A stretch of DNA of 61,249 bases from JACQAI01 sp035507915. GTDB lineage: Bacteria > Pseudomonadota > Alphaproteobacteria > Elsterales > Elsteraceae. This document shows, in pieces, positions 16,650 to 25,775 of the stretch. The notes beneath the pieces are model-generated. The model was not told the DNA's origin. It was given only the letters and a program-made list of their open reading frames with translations, and did no database searches. The stretch's first letter is position 1, and every line of letters starts with the position of its first letter. The position numbers and the translations under genes are program-made. The DNA is taken from assembly GCA_035507915.1 (NCBI GenBank), contig DATJNS010000019.1:1-61249 (forward strand). Direction: 5' to 3'.

Positions 16650-19004
16650 CTACCGTCCGGCGGCGCGGATCGCGCGCCAGACGCGTTCGCTGGTCGCCGG
16701 CATGTCGAGCGCGGTGACGCCGAGCGGCGCCAGCGCGTCCATGATCGCGTTCATCACGGCGGGCAGCGCGCCCACCGTGCCGGCCTCGCCGGCGCCCTTG
16801 GCGCCCAGCGGATTGAATTGGGTCGGCACCGCGTGGCTCTTGACCACGAAATCGCACAAGCTGTCGGCGCGCGGCACCGCGTAGTCCATCGGGCTCGCGG
16901 TCAGGAGTTGGCCGGAACCAGGCTCCCACACGACCTGCTCCATCAGGATCTGGCCGATGCCCTGAACCACGCCGCCGTGGATCTGGCCCTTCAGGGTGAG
17001 GGGATTGATCACCGTGCCGACGTCATCGACCACGACGTAGTTGACGAGCTCGACCGTGCCGCTCTCGGGATCGATATCGACCTCGCAGACGTGGCAGCCG
17101 TTCGGATAGGTGTCGTGCGACGCCCGGTAGGTGGCGTTCTCGTATAGGCCGGGCTCGATCCCGGGTGGCAGCCGGCCGACCTGGAACATCGCGACCGCGA
17201 CCTCCTTCATGGTCAAGCCGCGGTCGGTGCCCGCGATCGCGAAGCGGCCCTCGGCGAACTCGATGTCGGCCTCGGCCGCCTCCAGGAGATGCGCGGCCAG
17301 CCGCTTGCCCTTGGCGATCACCTTGTCGGCCGCGAGCATGAGGGCGGAGCCGCCGAGCACGGTCGAGCGCGAGCCGTTGGTCCCCATGCCGAACGCCACG
17401 CGGTCGGTGTCGCCGTCGATGAACTGCACGGTGCCGGGGTCGAGCCCGAGGCGCTCGTGCAGGATCTGCTTGAACATCGTCTCGTGGCCCTGGCCCTGGT
17501 TCTTGGTGCCCATCAGGAGCACGGCCGTGCCGCTCGGGTTGAAGCGGATCTCGGCATATTCCGGCTGTGCCGTGCCGGCGGCCTGCTCGATGGCGCTCGC
17601 GATGCCGAGGCCGCGCAGCGTGCCGCGCGCTCGCGCTTCGGCGCGCCGGGCCGCGAAGCCGGCGTGGTCGGCGAGCTCGAGCGCGGCATCGAGGTTGTGC
17701 TCGAACTCGCCACAGTCGTATTTCGGTCCGAGCGCGGTCTGGTACGGCATGGCCGTCGGCGGAATCAGGTTCAGGCGCCGGAGCGCGACGCGGTCCATGC
17801 CGGGCTTGGGGCCGAGCTTGGGCCCGACCTCGCGCGCCGCGTCGTCGATCAACCGCTCGATCAGGTAGATGGCTTCGGGCCGCCCGGCGCCGCGATAGGG
17901 CGCGGTCGGGTTGGTGTTCGACAGCACCGCGGTGATGTGCACGTAGGCCGCCGGGATCGCGTAGGTGCCGACCACGGTGCCGATCATGCCGAACGGCGTC
18001 AGCAGCTGGCGGTCCGAGCCGACATAGGCGCCGATGCTGGCGAGCATGTGGAGGCGCAGGCCCAGGAACTTGCCGTCGGCGTCGAGCGCCAGCTCGATGT
18101 CGCCGACGTTGTCTCGGCCGTGCTCGTCGGCCATCACGGCTTCGGAGCGTTCGCAGGTCCACTTGACGGGACGCCCGAGCTTGCGCGCCGCCCACAGGAC
18201 CAGACGGTGCTCGACATACTGCCAGCCCTTGGTGCCGAAGCCGCCGCCGACGTCGCCGCTGATCACGCGCATCTGGCTCTCGGGCACCTTGAAGATCGCG
18301 TTGGCCAGCATGCCGCGCACGCGGTGCGGATACTGGCAGTCGACGTAGAGGGTGAGCCGGTCCTCGCGCGGATCGTAGAAGCCGAGGGCGCCGCGCGGCT
18401 CCATGTATTGCGCGTGCACGCGGGTGACGACGTAACGCCGCCGCACCACGTGCGCGGCGCGCGCGAACGCGGCGTCGGCCTTGGCCTTGTCGCCACGCTC
18501 GAACACGTGGCTGATGTTGTCCGGGCAGGCGTCCCACACCGCCGGCGCGCCCGCCCGGCTCGCCGCGTCGACGTCGGTGACGGCGGGCAGGGGCGCGTAA
18601 TCCACCTCGACCAGCTCAGCGGCGTCCTTGGCCTGCGCCAGGGTCTCGGCGATCACCATGGCGACCGGATCGCCGACATAGCGCCCGCGGTCGACGACCA
18701 GCGCGGGGCGCTGCGGCGCGAACATGGGCGAGCCGTCGGCGCGCTTGCGCGGCATCGTCGCTTTCGGCATGCCGAGTCCGTCGCGCGCGTAGTCGGCGCC
18801 GGTGTAGACCGCCAGCACGCCCGGCGCGGCCGCGGCCGCCGTCACGTCGATCGCGCGGATTGCGGCGTGGCCGTGCGGTGAGCGCACCAGCACGGCGTAG
18901 GCCTGGCCGGCGAGATTCATATCGTCCTGGAAACGGCCGCGACCGGTCAGCAGGCGAGGGTCTTCGAAGCGCGCAACCGGCTGGCCGATACCGAATTTGG
19001 ACAT
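16650..19004 (-). CDS. Molybdopterin-binding large subunit of a xanthine dehydrogenase / CO dehydrogenase-type hydroxylase (form II CoxL)
   Basis: A 784-residue molybdenum hydroxylase large subunit. It opens GIGQPVARFEDPRLLTGRGR and contains the active-site loop PYRGAGRPE, the form II pattern (form I CO dehydrogenase has a Cys-containing loop). GGGFGTKG and the C-terminal GAKGAGEAGT, with the catalytic Glu, are present. Such subunits normally need a [2Fe-2S] subunit and an FAD subunit, but neither is encoded beside it. ATG 19004 begins the typical N terminus. It is the last gene of the minus-strand run from ubiX, 98 bases after the CoA-transferase. Confidence 0.9.
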   Translation of the reverse strand: MSKFGIGQPVARFEDPRLLTGRGRFQDDMNLAGQAYAVLVRSPHGHAAIRAIDVTAAAAAPGVLAVYTGADYARDGLGMPKATMPRKRADGSPMFAPQRPALVVDRGRYVGDPVAMVIAETLAQAKDAAELVEVDYAPLPAVTDVDAASRAGAPAVWDACPDNISHVFERGDKAKADAAFARAAHVVRRRYVVTRVHAQYMEPRGALGFYDPREDRLTLYVDCQYPHRVRGMLANAIFKVPESQMRVISGDVGGGFGTKGWQYVEHRLVLWAARKLGRPVKWTCERSEAVMADEHGRDNVGDIELALDADGKFLGLRLHMLASIGAYVGSDRQLLTPFGMIGTVVGTYAIPAAYVHITAVLSNTNPTAPYRGAGRPEAIYLIERLIDDAAREVGPKLGPKPGMDRVALRRLNLIPPTAMPYQTALGPKYDCGEFEHNLDAALELADHAGFAARRAEARARGTLRGLGIASAIEQAAGTAQPEYAEIRFNPSGTAVLLMGTKNQGQGHETMFKQILHERLGLDPGTVQFIDGDTDRVAFGMGTNGSRSTVLGGSALMLAADKVIAKGKRLAAHLLEAAEADIEFAEGRFAIAGTDRGLTMKEVAVAMFQVGRLPPGIEPGLYENATYRASHDTYPNGCHVCEVDIDPESGTVELVNYVVVDDVGTVINPLTLKGQIHGGVVQGIGQILMEQVVWEPGSGQLLTASPMDYAVPRADSLCDFVVKSHAVPTQFNPLGAKGAGEAGTVGALPAVMNAIMDALAPLGVTALDMPATSERVWRAIRAAGR

Positions 19005-19102
19005 GGATCCACTCCGCAGCCGGTGCGTCGCGCCCGGTCGATGCTCTTGTACCACCGGAAATCCGCGTCAGGCGAGGTCGGCGACCGCGATCCGCGCGAT
19101 CC

Positions 19103-20239
19103 TCAGCGAGCTTTGCCCAGCACGCTGTCGTTGTCCGCGCCGAGGGGGGCGCAGGCGGCCTGCGCCAGGCGCGCGCCGTCGACGCGGATCGGGTTGGCGA
19201 TGACGCGCAGCTCGCCCTTCGCCGGGTGCGGCACCGACGAGACCATGCCGGTCTCGCGCGCGAACGCCGAATCCAGCGCCTGGTCGAGGCGGTGGACCGG
19301 GGCGGCGGGCAGCAGGCCGTTGAACCGGGCGAGCCATTCCGCCGTCGTCCGCGTGCGGAAGGTCGGGTCGAGCGCGTCGCTGAGCGCGGCGCGGTTCTTG
19401 GCGCGCGCGTTGGGATCGGGAAAGCGCGGATCGCCGACCAGGTCGTCGCGTCCGATCGCCGTGCAGAGCGACAGCCAGAACTTCTGCGTCATGCACATGA
19501 TGAAAATCCAGCCGTCCCGGGTCGGGAACGTCTCGACCGGCCCGAGGGACAGGTGCGCGCTGCGCGGCCGCCGCGGCGAGACGTCGCCTTCGTTGAGATA
19601 CCAGACGCCGGCGTAGGTGAGCTGATGCATGGCGACGTCGTAGAGACAAGTGTCGACGTCGCCGCCCTGTCCCGTCGTCTTGGCGCGCAGCAGGCAGGCG
19701 AGCAGTCCGACGATGCCGGTGAGGCCGCTCATGCTGTCGATCAGCGAGACGCCCACGCGCGTCGGCGCGCCGTCGGGATCGCCGGTCAGCTCCATCAACC
19801 CGGCCTCGGCCTGCATCAGGAAATCGTAGCCGGGCCAGTCCCGGCGCGCGTTGGCGCGGCCGTATGCCGAGATGTGCAGGCACACGAGCGCGGGCTTGAG
19901 GTGCTTGAGGCTCGCGTAGTCGAGACCCAGCTTGGCGGGCTGCGTGCCGCGCATGTTGTTGACGACGCAGTCGGCCGTCTTGACCAGCGCCTCGAACCGC
20001 GCGCGGCCCTCCGCCGACTTCAGATCGAGGGTCACGCTCTTCTTGCCGAGGTTCCAGGCCTGGAAGTACTCGCTATCGTTCTCGCCCAGCCGGTAGGGGC
20101 CGACCTGCCGGGAGGGGTCGCCGTCGGGCGGCTCGACCTTGATGACGTCGGCGCCGAGCTCGGCCAGGAACATGGTGCCGTAGGGCGCGGCGCCGAACTG
20201 CTCCAGAGTGAGGACCCGAATGCCGGCCAGCGGTTTCAA
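19103..20239 (-). CDS. CaiB/BaiF family (class III) CoA-transferase
   Basis: About 378 residues. The N terminus KPLAGIRVLTLEQFGAAPYG and GADVIKVEPPDGDPSR are typical of the family, and the catalytic aspartate is expected in GVSLIDSMSGL. These enzymes move CoA between carboxylic acids. The start is probably the TTG at 20239, overlapping the dctM stop in a TTGA junction and giving the standard (M)KPLAGIRV opening; a GTG at 20266 is possible. The tight coupling to a TRAP transporter suggests that the imported acid is activated by CoA transfer. Confidence 0.88.
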   Translation of the reverse strand: MKPLAGIRVLTLEQFGAAPYGTMFLAELGADVIKVEPPDGDPSRQVGPYRLGENDSEYFQAWNLGKKSVTLDLKSAEGRARFEALVKTADCVVNNMRGTQPAKLGLDYASLKHLKPALVCLHISAYGRANARRDWPGYDFLMQAEAGLMELTGDPDGAPTRVGVSLIDSMSGLTGIVGLLACLLRAKTTGQGGDVDTCLYDVAMHQLTYAGVWYLNEGDVSPRRPRSAHLSLGPVETFPTRDGWIFIMCMTQKFWLSLCTAIGRDDLVGDPRFPDPNARAKNRAALSDALDPTFRTRTTAEWLARFNGLLPAAPVHRLDQALDSAFARETGMVSSVPHPAKGELRVIANPIRVDGARLAQAACAPLGADNDSVLGKAR

Positions 20240-21516
20240 TGCCCATACACCATTTGCGGCAGCCACATGGTGAGCGGCGGCCAGTAGGTGATGATCATCA
20301 GCACGATCAGGAGCAGAACCAGGAACGGCAGGATGCCGCGGATCACCTCGCCGATCGGCGCCGTCGAGATGGTGGCGAGCACGTAGAGGTTCAGACCGAC
20401 CGGCGGATGGATCAGCGCGATCTCCATGTTATGCGTGAAGATGATCGAGAAGTGCACCGGATCGACGCCGAGCGGGATCAGCGCCGGCGCCAGGATCGGC
20501 AGCACCAGGAGCAGGGTCGCCACGACCTCGAGGAAGCAGCCGAGAATCAGGAGCAGCACGTTGATCGCGAGCAGGAACTGCCAGGTCGCGAAATGGTGGT
20601 CGAGCACCCACGTCACCAGCTGCGCCGGGACGCCTGAGTCGGTCATCCAGTGGCCGAAGGCGATCGCGGTGGCGACGATCAGCATGATGGTGCCCGCGCT
20701 CTTCAGCGCATCGGCGATGACCCACAGCGACTGCTTCCAGTGGAAGCCTCGATAGAAGGCCAGGCTGATCACCATCGACGCAGCCGCGGCGATGGCGGCG
20801 GCCTCGGTGACGGTGACGATGCCGCCGTAGATGCCGACCAGCACGATCGTGGGCACGAGGAGCGCAGGGAGCGCGCGGAACGTCACTCGCCAGCGCTCCG
20901 CCATGGGCAGCGACGGCTCGACCGGGAAGTTGCGCCGGCGCGCGTCGTACCAGACCCAGGCGAAGAAGGCCGCCGCCTGCAGGAGACCTGGCAGGATCCC
21001 GGCGAGGAAGAGGCGCGGCACCGATTGCTCGGCGACGATGCCGTAGAGGATCAACGCCAGGCTCGGCGGGATCACGATGCCGATCGTGCCGGAGGCGCCG
21101 ATGACGCCCAGCGCGAACGAGCGCGGATAGCCCTTCTCCAGCATGGCGGGCAGCAGGATCGTGCCCATGGCGAGCGCGGTCGCCACCGACGAGCCGCAGA
21201 TCGCGGCGAACAGCGTGCAGGACACGACCGTGACGAGGCCGAGCGAGCCGCGTACGCCGCCGATCCACGCGGTGCAGAGGTCGACCAGCGCCTTGGCGAC
21301 GCCGCCCTGGCGCATGAAGGCGGCCGCCATGACGAACAACGGCAGCGACATCAAGGTCGACGAGTTCAGCGAATCGATCACGACCTGGGTCATGCCGATC
21401 AGCGGAATCCCCGACACCAGGTACAGAACCGACGCGCACGCGCCCAGCACCAGGAAGATCGGCATGCCCGACGCGAGCAGGCCGAAGAACATCACGAAGA
21501 ACAGAACGGTCCACAT
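20236..21516 (-). CDS. dctM: TRAP transporter large permease subunit (DctM)
   Basis: A 426-residue inner-membrane protein with about twelve helices. Family features include SLPLFVMAAAFMRQGG, the segment CGSSVATALAMGTILLPAML and GASGTIGIVIPPSLALILYG. A second inverted-repeat half carries NPVLLI-like hydrophobic stretches and EIALIHPPVGLNLYV. It forms the ion-coupled carrier with DctQ, fed by DctP, and imports organic acids driven by the sodium gradient. It begins five bases after dctQ ends. Confidence 0.92.
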   Translation of the reverse strand: MWTVLFFVMFFGLLASGMPIFLVLGACASVLYLVSGIPLIGMTQVVIDSLNSSTLMSLPLFVMAAAFMRQGGVAKALVDLCTAWIGGVRGSLGLVTVVSCTLFAAICGSSVATALAMGTILLPAMLEKGYPRSFALGVIGASGTIGIVIPPSLALILYGIVAEQSVPRLFLAGILPGLLQAAAFFAWVWYDARRRNFPVEPSLPMAERWRVTFRALPALLVPTIVLVGIYGGIVTVTEAAAIAAAASMVISLAFYRGFHWKQSLWVIADALKSAGTIMLIVATAIAFGHWMTDSGVPAQLVTWVLDHHFATWQFLLAINVLLLILGCFLEVVATLLLVLPILAPALIPLGVDPVHFSIIFTHNMEIALIHPPVGLNLYVLATISTAPIGEVIRGILPFLVLLLIVLMIITYWPPLTMWLPQMVYGH

Positions 21517-21521
21517 CGGCG

Positions 21522-22058
21522 TCAGCTCTTCGAGCCGATCAGCTCATGCTCGACCGTGTGGCCGACCGTCATGGTCGCGGGATCGAAGCGGAACAGGTAG
21601 CGCCAGAGCCGAATGACGTAGCGCACCGTCATCAGCAGCCCGCCCAGCGGCAGCGCGCCGTAGTACATCCACATCGGGAAGCTGAAGTCGGTCGAGCTGT
21701 GCTCGTCCAGCATCCATGACGTATAGGCGATGCTGGTGCCGTACCACACCATGCCGACGCAGAAGACCAGCGCGACGGTGCAGTTGAATGCCTCCATCCA
21801 GCGCTGGCCCTTGGGCGCAACCATGCGGAGCACGAGATCGGGCCGCACGAGGCCGTCCGTGCGCACGAGCTGGCTGGAGATGATCATCACGCCCCAGACC
21901 ACGAGGTAGACGATCACCTCCTCGGCCCAGCTGATGGCATAGGCGGGAAAGAAGTAGCGCCCGACCACCTGGACGACGCCGATCACCATGGCGAGCGCGC
22001 CGAGCAGCCCCACGAGGGTCCGCTCGACGCGGTCCCACCACGTGTCGTTGTATGTCAC
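21522..22058 (-). CDS. dctQ: TRAP transporter small permease subunit (DctQ)
   Basis: A 178-residue protein with four hydrophobic helices, as expected for DctQ. Visible family motifs are VVGRYFFPAYAISWAEEVIV and YLVVWGVMIISSQLVRTDG. It stabilises DctM in the membrane. Its start follows dctP by 12 bases and its stop precedes dctM by five, so all three are in one transcript. Confidence 0.88.
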   Translation of the reverse strand: MTYNDTWWDRVERTLVGLLGALAMVIGVVQVVGRYFFPAYAISWAEEVIVYLVVWGVMIISSQLVRTDGLVRPDLVLRMVAPKGQRWMEAFNCTVALVFCVGMVWYGTSIAYTSWMLDEHSSTDFSFPMWMYYGALPLGGLLMTVRYVIRLWRYLFRFDPATMTVGHTVEHELIGSKS

Positions 22059-22070
22059 GGGTGGCCGTCG

Positions 22071-23096
22071 TCAGGCAGATGAGCCGACGGCGTCCTTCAC
22101 CAGACCGACGATCTCTGTGGAGAGCTTCGCGTCTTTCTCCAGCGCGGCGATGTCGCCCATCATGCCCTTGCGGGTCGCGGCGAGATCGTCGGCGCTGGGA
22201 TCGTGGAACTTCACGCCGTTCTGTTCGAGCACCTTGCGCGCGTTCGCCTGGCTGTCGGCGGCGCCTTTGCGGTAGCCGGCGATGTTCTCGGCCCACAGGT
22301 CCATCATCATCTTAACCTGTTCCTTCGAGAGCTTGGCCGCGAAGGCCTGGCTCATCATCGGGATGTACTGGCCCATGAACTGGTGGTCGGCGTAGGAGTA
22401 TTTCACGCCGGCTTCCCACAGCTTCGCCGAGTTGCAGCTTTCGTCGGTCGACACGAAGGCGTCGAAAGTGCCCTGGCTCAGCGCCAGCGGCACGTTGGGC
22501 CACGCCGTGGTGTTGGCGATGCCGCCCGCGAACTTGATGCGCCAGGAGATCGCGGCGCCGCCGGGGCTCCGGATCTTCAGACCCTTGAGCGCCGCGAACG
22601 AGTCGAGCGGCGTCTTGGTCGAGTACCAGTTCTGGTAACCGAGATCGATCCAGGGACCGAGAACCTGGCTGTTGAGCTTGGCCTCGAGCTCCTGGTTGAT
22701 CCGGGCGCCCGGCTTGCCGTCGGTCGCCTTGTGCGTGACGTCGGCAGGCACGCCGTAGAAGTACGGCAGCTGGACCATGTCGCAATCCGGCACCAGGCCG
22801 GTCAGCACCCAGGCGCCCGGTGCGGCCATCTCGACCTGGCCCTGCAGCAGCGCCTTGGAGACGTTGAGGTCGGCGAACAGCTGGCCGGAATGGAACACCT
22901 CGCCCTTGATCGCGCCATTCGAGGCCTTTTCGAGCTTGGCCATGTAGTCGACCATGGCGACGTTGCGCGGATGGCTCGGCGCGGTATCGAGCGAGCAGCG
23001 CAGCTTCAACGGTTCGGCGGCACGGAGCACTGCTGGCGCCGCAAGCGCGGCGGCGGCTCCGTACAAAAAGTCACGGCGATGGACACGCAAGGTCAT
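22071..23096 (-). CDS. dctP: TRAP transporter substrate-binding protein (DctP), copy 1
   Basis: A 341-residue periplasmic binding protein. The signal MTLRVHRRDFLYGAAAALAA is twin-arginine-like (HRRDFL). The mature part begins LKLRCSLDTAPSHPRNVAMV, and IRSPGGAAISWRIKFAGGIA contains the arginine segment expected to bind the substrate carboxylate. It is about 88% identical to the next gene by hand alignment (39 differences I could count). It lies directly before dctQ and dctM, so it is the natural partner of this transporter. Confidence 0.9.
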   Translation of the reverse strand: MTLRVHRRDFLYGAAAALAAPAVLRAAEPLKLRCSLDTAPSHPRNVAMVDYMAKLEKASNGAIKGEVFHSGQLFADLNVSKALLQGQVEMAAPGAWVLTGLVPDCDMVQLPYFYGVPADVTHKATDGKPGARINQELEAKLNSQVLGPWIDLGYQNWYSTKTPLDSFAALKGLKIRSPGGAAISWRIKFAGGIANTTAWPNVPLALSQGTFDAFVSTDESCNSAKLWEAGVKYSYADHQFMGQYIPMMSQAFAAKLSKEQVKMMMDLWAENIAGYRKGAADSQANARKVLEQNGVKFHDPSADDLAATRKGMMGDIAALEKDAKLSTEIVGLVKDAVGSSA

Positions 23097-23189
23097 GAAC
23101 GGTTCCTCCCGGAAAAAGCCAGTTTAGCGCGCTGTGCGCTGGATGATCAGTCAAATATGACGAGATTTGGTCGTCGTCACCGGACGCCG

Positions 23190-24215
23190 TCAGGCGGACG
23201 AGCCGACCGCGTCCTTCACGAGACCGACGATCTCGGTCGAGAGCTTGGCGTCTTTGATCAGCGTCCCGATGTCGCCCATCATGGCCTTGCGCGTCACGGC
23301 GAGCTCGTCGGCGCTGGGATCGTGGAACGTCACGCCGTTCTGTTCGAGCACCTTGCGGGCGTTGGCCTGGCTGTCGGCCGAGCCCTTGCGGTAGCCGGCG
23401 ACGTTCTCGGTCCACAAGTCCCTCATCAACTGGGCCTGCGCCTTCGAGAGCTTGGCCGCGAAGGTCTTGCTGATCATCGGGATGTATTGGGCCATGAACT
23501 GGTGGTCGGCGTAGGAGTGCTTCACGCCGGCTTCCCACAGCTTCGCCGAGTTGACGCTCTCGTCGCTCGACACGAAGGCGTCGAAGGTGCCCTGGCTCAG
23601 CGCCAGCGGCACGTTGGGCCACGCCGTGGTGTTGGCGATGCCGCCCGCGAACTTGATGCGCCAGGAGATCGCGGCGCCGCCGGGGCTCCGGATCTTCAGG
23701 CCCTTCAGCGCCGCGAACGAATTGAGCGGCGTCTTGGTCGAGTACCAGTTCTGCAGGCCGAGATCGATCCAGAGACCGAGGACCTGGCTCTTGAGCTTGG
23801 CCTCGAGCTCCTGGTTGATGCGGGCGCCGGGCTTGCCATCGGATGCCTTGTGCGTGACGTCGGTCGGCATACCGTAGAAATACGGCAGCTGAATCATGTC
23901 GCAATCCGGCACCAGGCCGGTCAGCACCCAGGTGCCGGGGACGGCCATCTCGACCTGGCCCTGCAGCAGCGCCTTGGAGACGTTGAGATCGGGGAACAGC
24001 TGGCCCGAATGGAACACCTCACCCTTGATCGTGCCGTTCGAGGCCTTTTCGAGCTTGGCCATGTAGTCGACCATGGCGACGTTGCGCGGATGGCTCGGTG
24101 CGGTATCGAGCGAGCAGCGCAGCTTCAGCGGCTCGGCGGCGCGCAGCACCGCCGGCGCGGCGAGGCTGGCCGCAGCACCGCCGATGAAGGCGCGACGATG
24201 GATCCGCAGGGTCAT
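23190..24215 (-). CDS. dctP: TRAP transporter substrate-binding protein (DctP), copy 2
   Basis: A 341-residue paralogue of the downstream dctP, collinear without gaps. The signal sequence differs most (MTLRIHRRAFIGGAAASLAA). Mature differences include Pro/Leu, Tyr/Leu, Cys/Val and Tyr/His changes spread over the protein. The substrate-arginine segment IRSPGGAAISWRIKFAGG is identical, so the ligand class is probably the same. No second permease pair is present, so both copies probably serve one DctQM. The 93-base spacer between copies and the 104 bases to ubiD fit one transcript. Confidence 0.9.
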   Translation of the reverse strand: MTLRIHRRAFIGGAAASLAAPAVLRAAEPLKLRCSLDTAPSHPRNVAMVDYMAKLEKASNGTIKGEVFHSGQLFPDLNVSKALLQGQVEMAVPGTWVLTGLVPDCDMIQLPYFYGMPTDVTHKASDGKPGARINQELEAKLKSQVLGLWIDLGLQNWYSTKTPLNSFAALKGLKIRSPGGAAISWRIKFAGGIANTTAWPNVPLALSQGTFDAFVSSDESVNSAKLWEAGVKHSYADHQFMAQYIPMISKTFAAKLSKAQAQLMRDLWTENVAGYRKGSADSQANARKVLEQNGVTFHDPSADELAVTRKAMMGDIGTLIKDAKLSTEIVGLVKDAVGSSA

Positions 24216-24319
24216 GGACGCTTCCTCCGAGAGCTCGTTGTCCGTACTTTAGCGTGCCGCGCGGCGCTGGATAGTCGGCCAACTGCGCGGGTTTGTCGCA
24301 CGCGCCGCCGGCATGCCGA

Positions 24320-25771
24320 TCACATGCCGACGCCGCCGGCGGGTCCGTCGAGATCGTCGTCGTCGGGCGCCTTCGCCTTGCCGCGCGGTTTGGCCGTCTT
24401 CAGCTCGGGGATCTCGATGTCGTACGCGGCGGTCGACACCTTCTTGTAGAACGCCCGATCGTGCTCGTAGCGGTGCGGGTAGGCGCGGGTCGCATCGAAG
24501 CCGACCTTGGCGCCGAGATAGTCCGGGAAGCTCGGATTGAGTCCGTGACCGAAGATGTTGTCGATCGTGATGATCCCTGTACGAGGATCGAGTCTCGTCG
24601 ACATCGCCCATTCGACGTCGCTGGCGTTGCGGATGTCGACGTCGTCGTCGACCACGGTGACCATCTTGAGCGGCGGGAAGGCCGCGAAGGCCGCCAGGAT
24701 CGCCTGCTTCGACCAGCCCGCGCGCGTCTGGGCGATCGACACGACGGCGTGATAGAATCCCGAGCCGCCGTGGCTGAAATAGACGTCGCGCACGCCCGGC
24801 ACCTGGCGTTGCAGCAGCGCCAGCACGTTGGCCTCGCCGAGCAGGCCGACCGAGTTGTAGACCTCCTTGCCCGACAGGATCGTCTGGAAGATCGGGCGGC
24901 GGCGCCGGTGCAGCGCGCGCACGTGCACCTTGGGGCGCGGCTCGCGGCGCGCGTAGTAGCCGGTGACTTCGGCGAACGGACCCTCGTCGGTCAGCTCGCC
25001 CGGGATCATCTCGCACTCGAGCGCGTACATCGCGTGGGCGACCATCTCGACGTCGGACTTCGTGCCGCGCACCAGCTCGAGCGGCGCGCCGTGGAACTCG
25101 CTCGCGATGCCGAGCTCGTCGGTGTCGGCGGGCGCCGCCTCGGCGGGCGTCGCGGCCGCGAAATGGAGCCCCGGCCCGACGCCGACGTTGAGCGTGAAGG
25201 GCAGGGGCTTGCCGCGCTCGGCCGCCTTGTTGAGGTAGAGCTCGAGATGCCGGCCGGCGTCGATGTTGATCCCCATGGTGTCGGGGCCCGTCACCATGAA
25301 GCGCTGGATCGAGGCGTTGCGCACGCCGGTCTCGGGATCGCGCGCGATCACCACCGCGGCGTCGAAATAGGGTCCGCCGTCCTTCTCGGCGTGGATCGGG
25401 ATCGGCAGGCGGGAGAGGTCGACGCGGTTTTCGGTCACCTCGAGCACCGGCCCGGTCTCGACCACCGCGGGATCGATCGGCCGCTGCTGCCAATTGCGGA
25501 TGCAGCTCGACACGTAGGCTGGCAGGCCGCGCTCGGGCTTGCCGAGAAGGTCGCCGAGCAGCTCGCGGGACCAGTAGAGCCCGGTGAACACCGGATCCTC
25601 ATGACCCTTGACGCGCTCGAACAGGACGGCGCGCGGTCCGCCCTCGAACGCGGCGGCGAGCCCGGCGAGGTCGTGCTCGAGATCGACCTCCGAGTGCACG
25701 CGGACCAGCCGGCCGCCCGCATCGAGCTTGTCGACGATCCGGGCGAGGTCGTGGATCAGATGGGCGCGCAT
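24320..25771 (-). CDS. UbiD-family prenylated-FMN decarboxylase
   Basis: A 483-residue UbiD-superfamily protein that would decarboxylate (or carboxylate) an aromatic or unsaturated acid using prenylated FMN. Recognisable segments are GLYWSRELLGDLLGKPERGL, IPIHAEKDGGPYFDAAVV, NASIQRFMVTGPDTMGINI and VVDDDVDIRNASDVEWAMST near the C terminus. A hydrophilic tail rich in Asp and Lys follows (AKAPDDDDLDGPAGG), unlike most family members. ubiX ends five bases upstream. True ubiquinone-pathway UbiD is possible, but the catabolic neighbourhood favours another aryl or acrylic acid. Confidence 0.88.
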   Translation of the reverse strand: MRAHLIHDLARIVDKLDAGGRLVRVHSEVDLEHDLAGLAAAFEGGPRAVLFERVKGHEDPVFTGLYWSRELLGDLLGKPERGLPAYVSSCIRNWQQRPIDPAVVETGPVLEVTENRVDLSRLPIPIHAEKDGGPYFDAAVVIARDPETGVRNASIQRFMVTGPDTMGINIDAGRHLELYLNKAAERGKPLPFTLNVGVGPGLHFAAATPAEAAPADTDELGIASEFHGAPLELVRGTKSDVEMVAHAMYALECEMIPGELTDEGPFAEVTGYYARREPRPKVHVRALHRRRRPIFQTILSGKEVYNSVGLLGEANVLALLQRQVPGVRDVYFSHGGSGFYHAVVSIAQTRAGWSKQAILAAFAAFPPLKMVTVVDDDVDIRNASDVEWAMSTRLDPRTGIITIDNIFGHGLNPSFPDYLGAKVGFDATRAYPHRYEHDRAFYKKVSTAAYDIEIPELKTAKPRGKAKAPDDDDLDGPAGGVGM

Positions 25772-25775
25772 GGGC

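Noticed and set aside
16650..19055. Classification as aerobic CO dehydrogenase (form I CoxL)
   Set aside because: The active-site loop is PYRGAGR, without the cysteine that form I enzymes need; only the general molybdenum hydroxylase call is supported.
22203..24449. A 748-codon plus-strand ORF across both dctP genes
   Set aside because: It is antisense to two clear DctP genes; its His/Arg/Asp-rich composition is the usual complement of a GC-rich coding strand.
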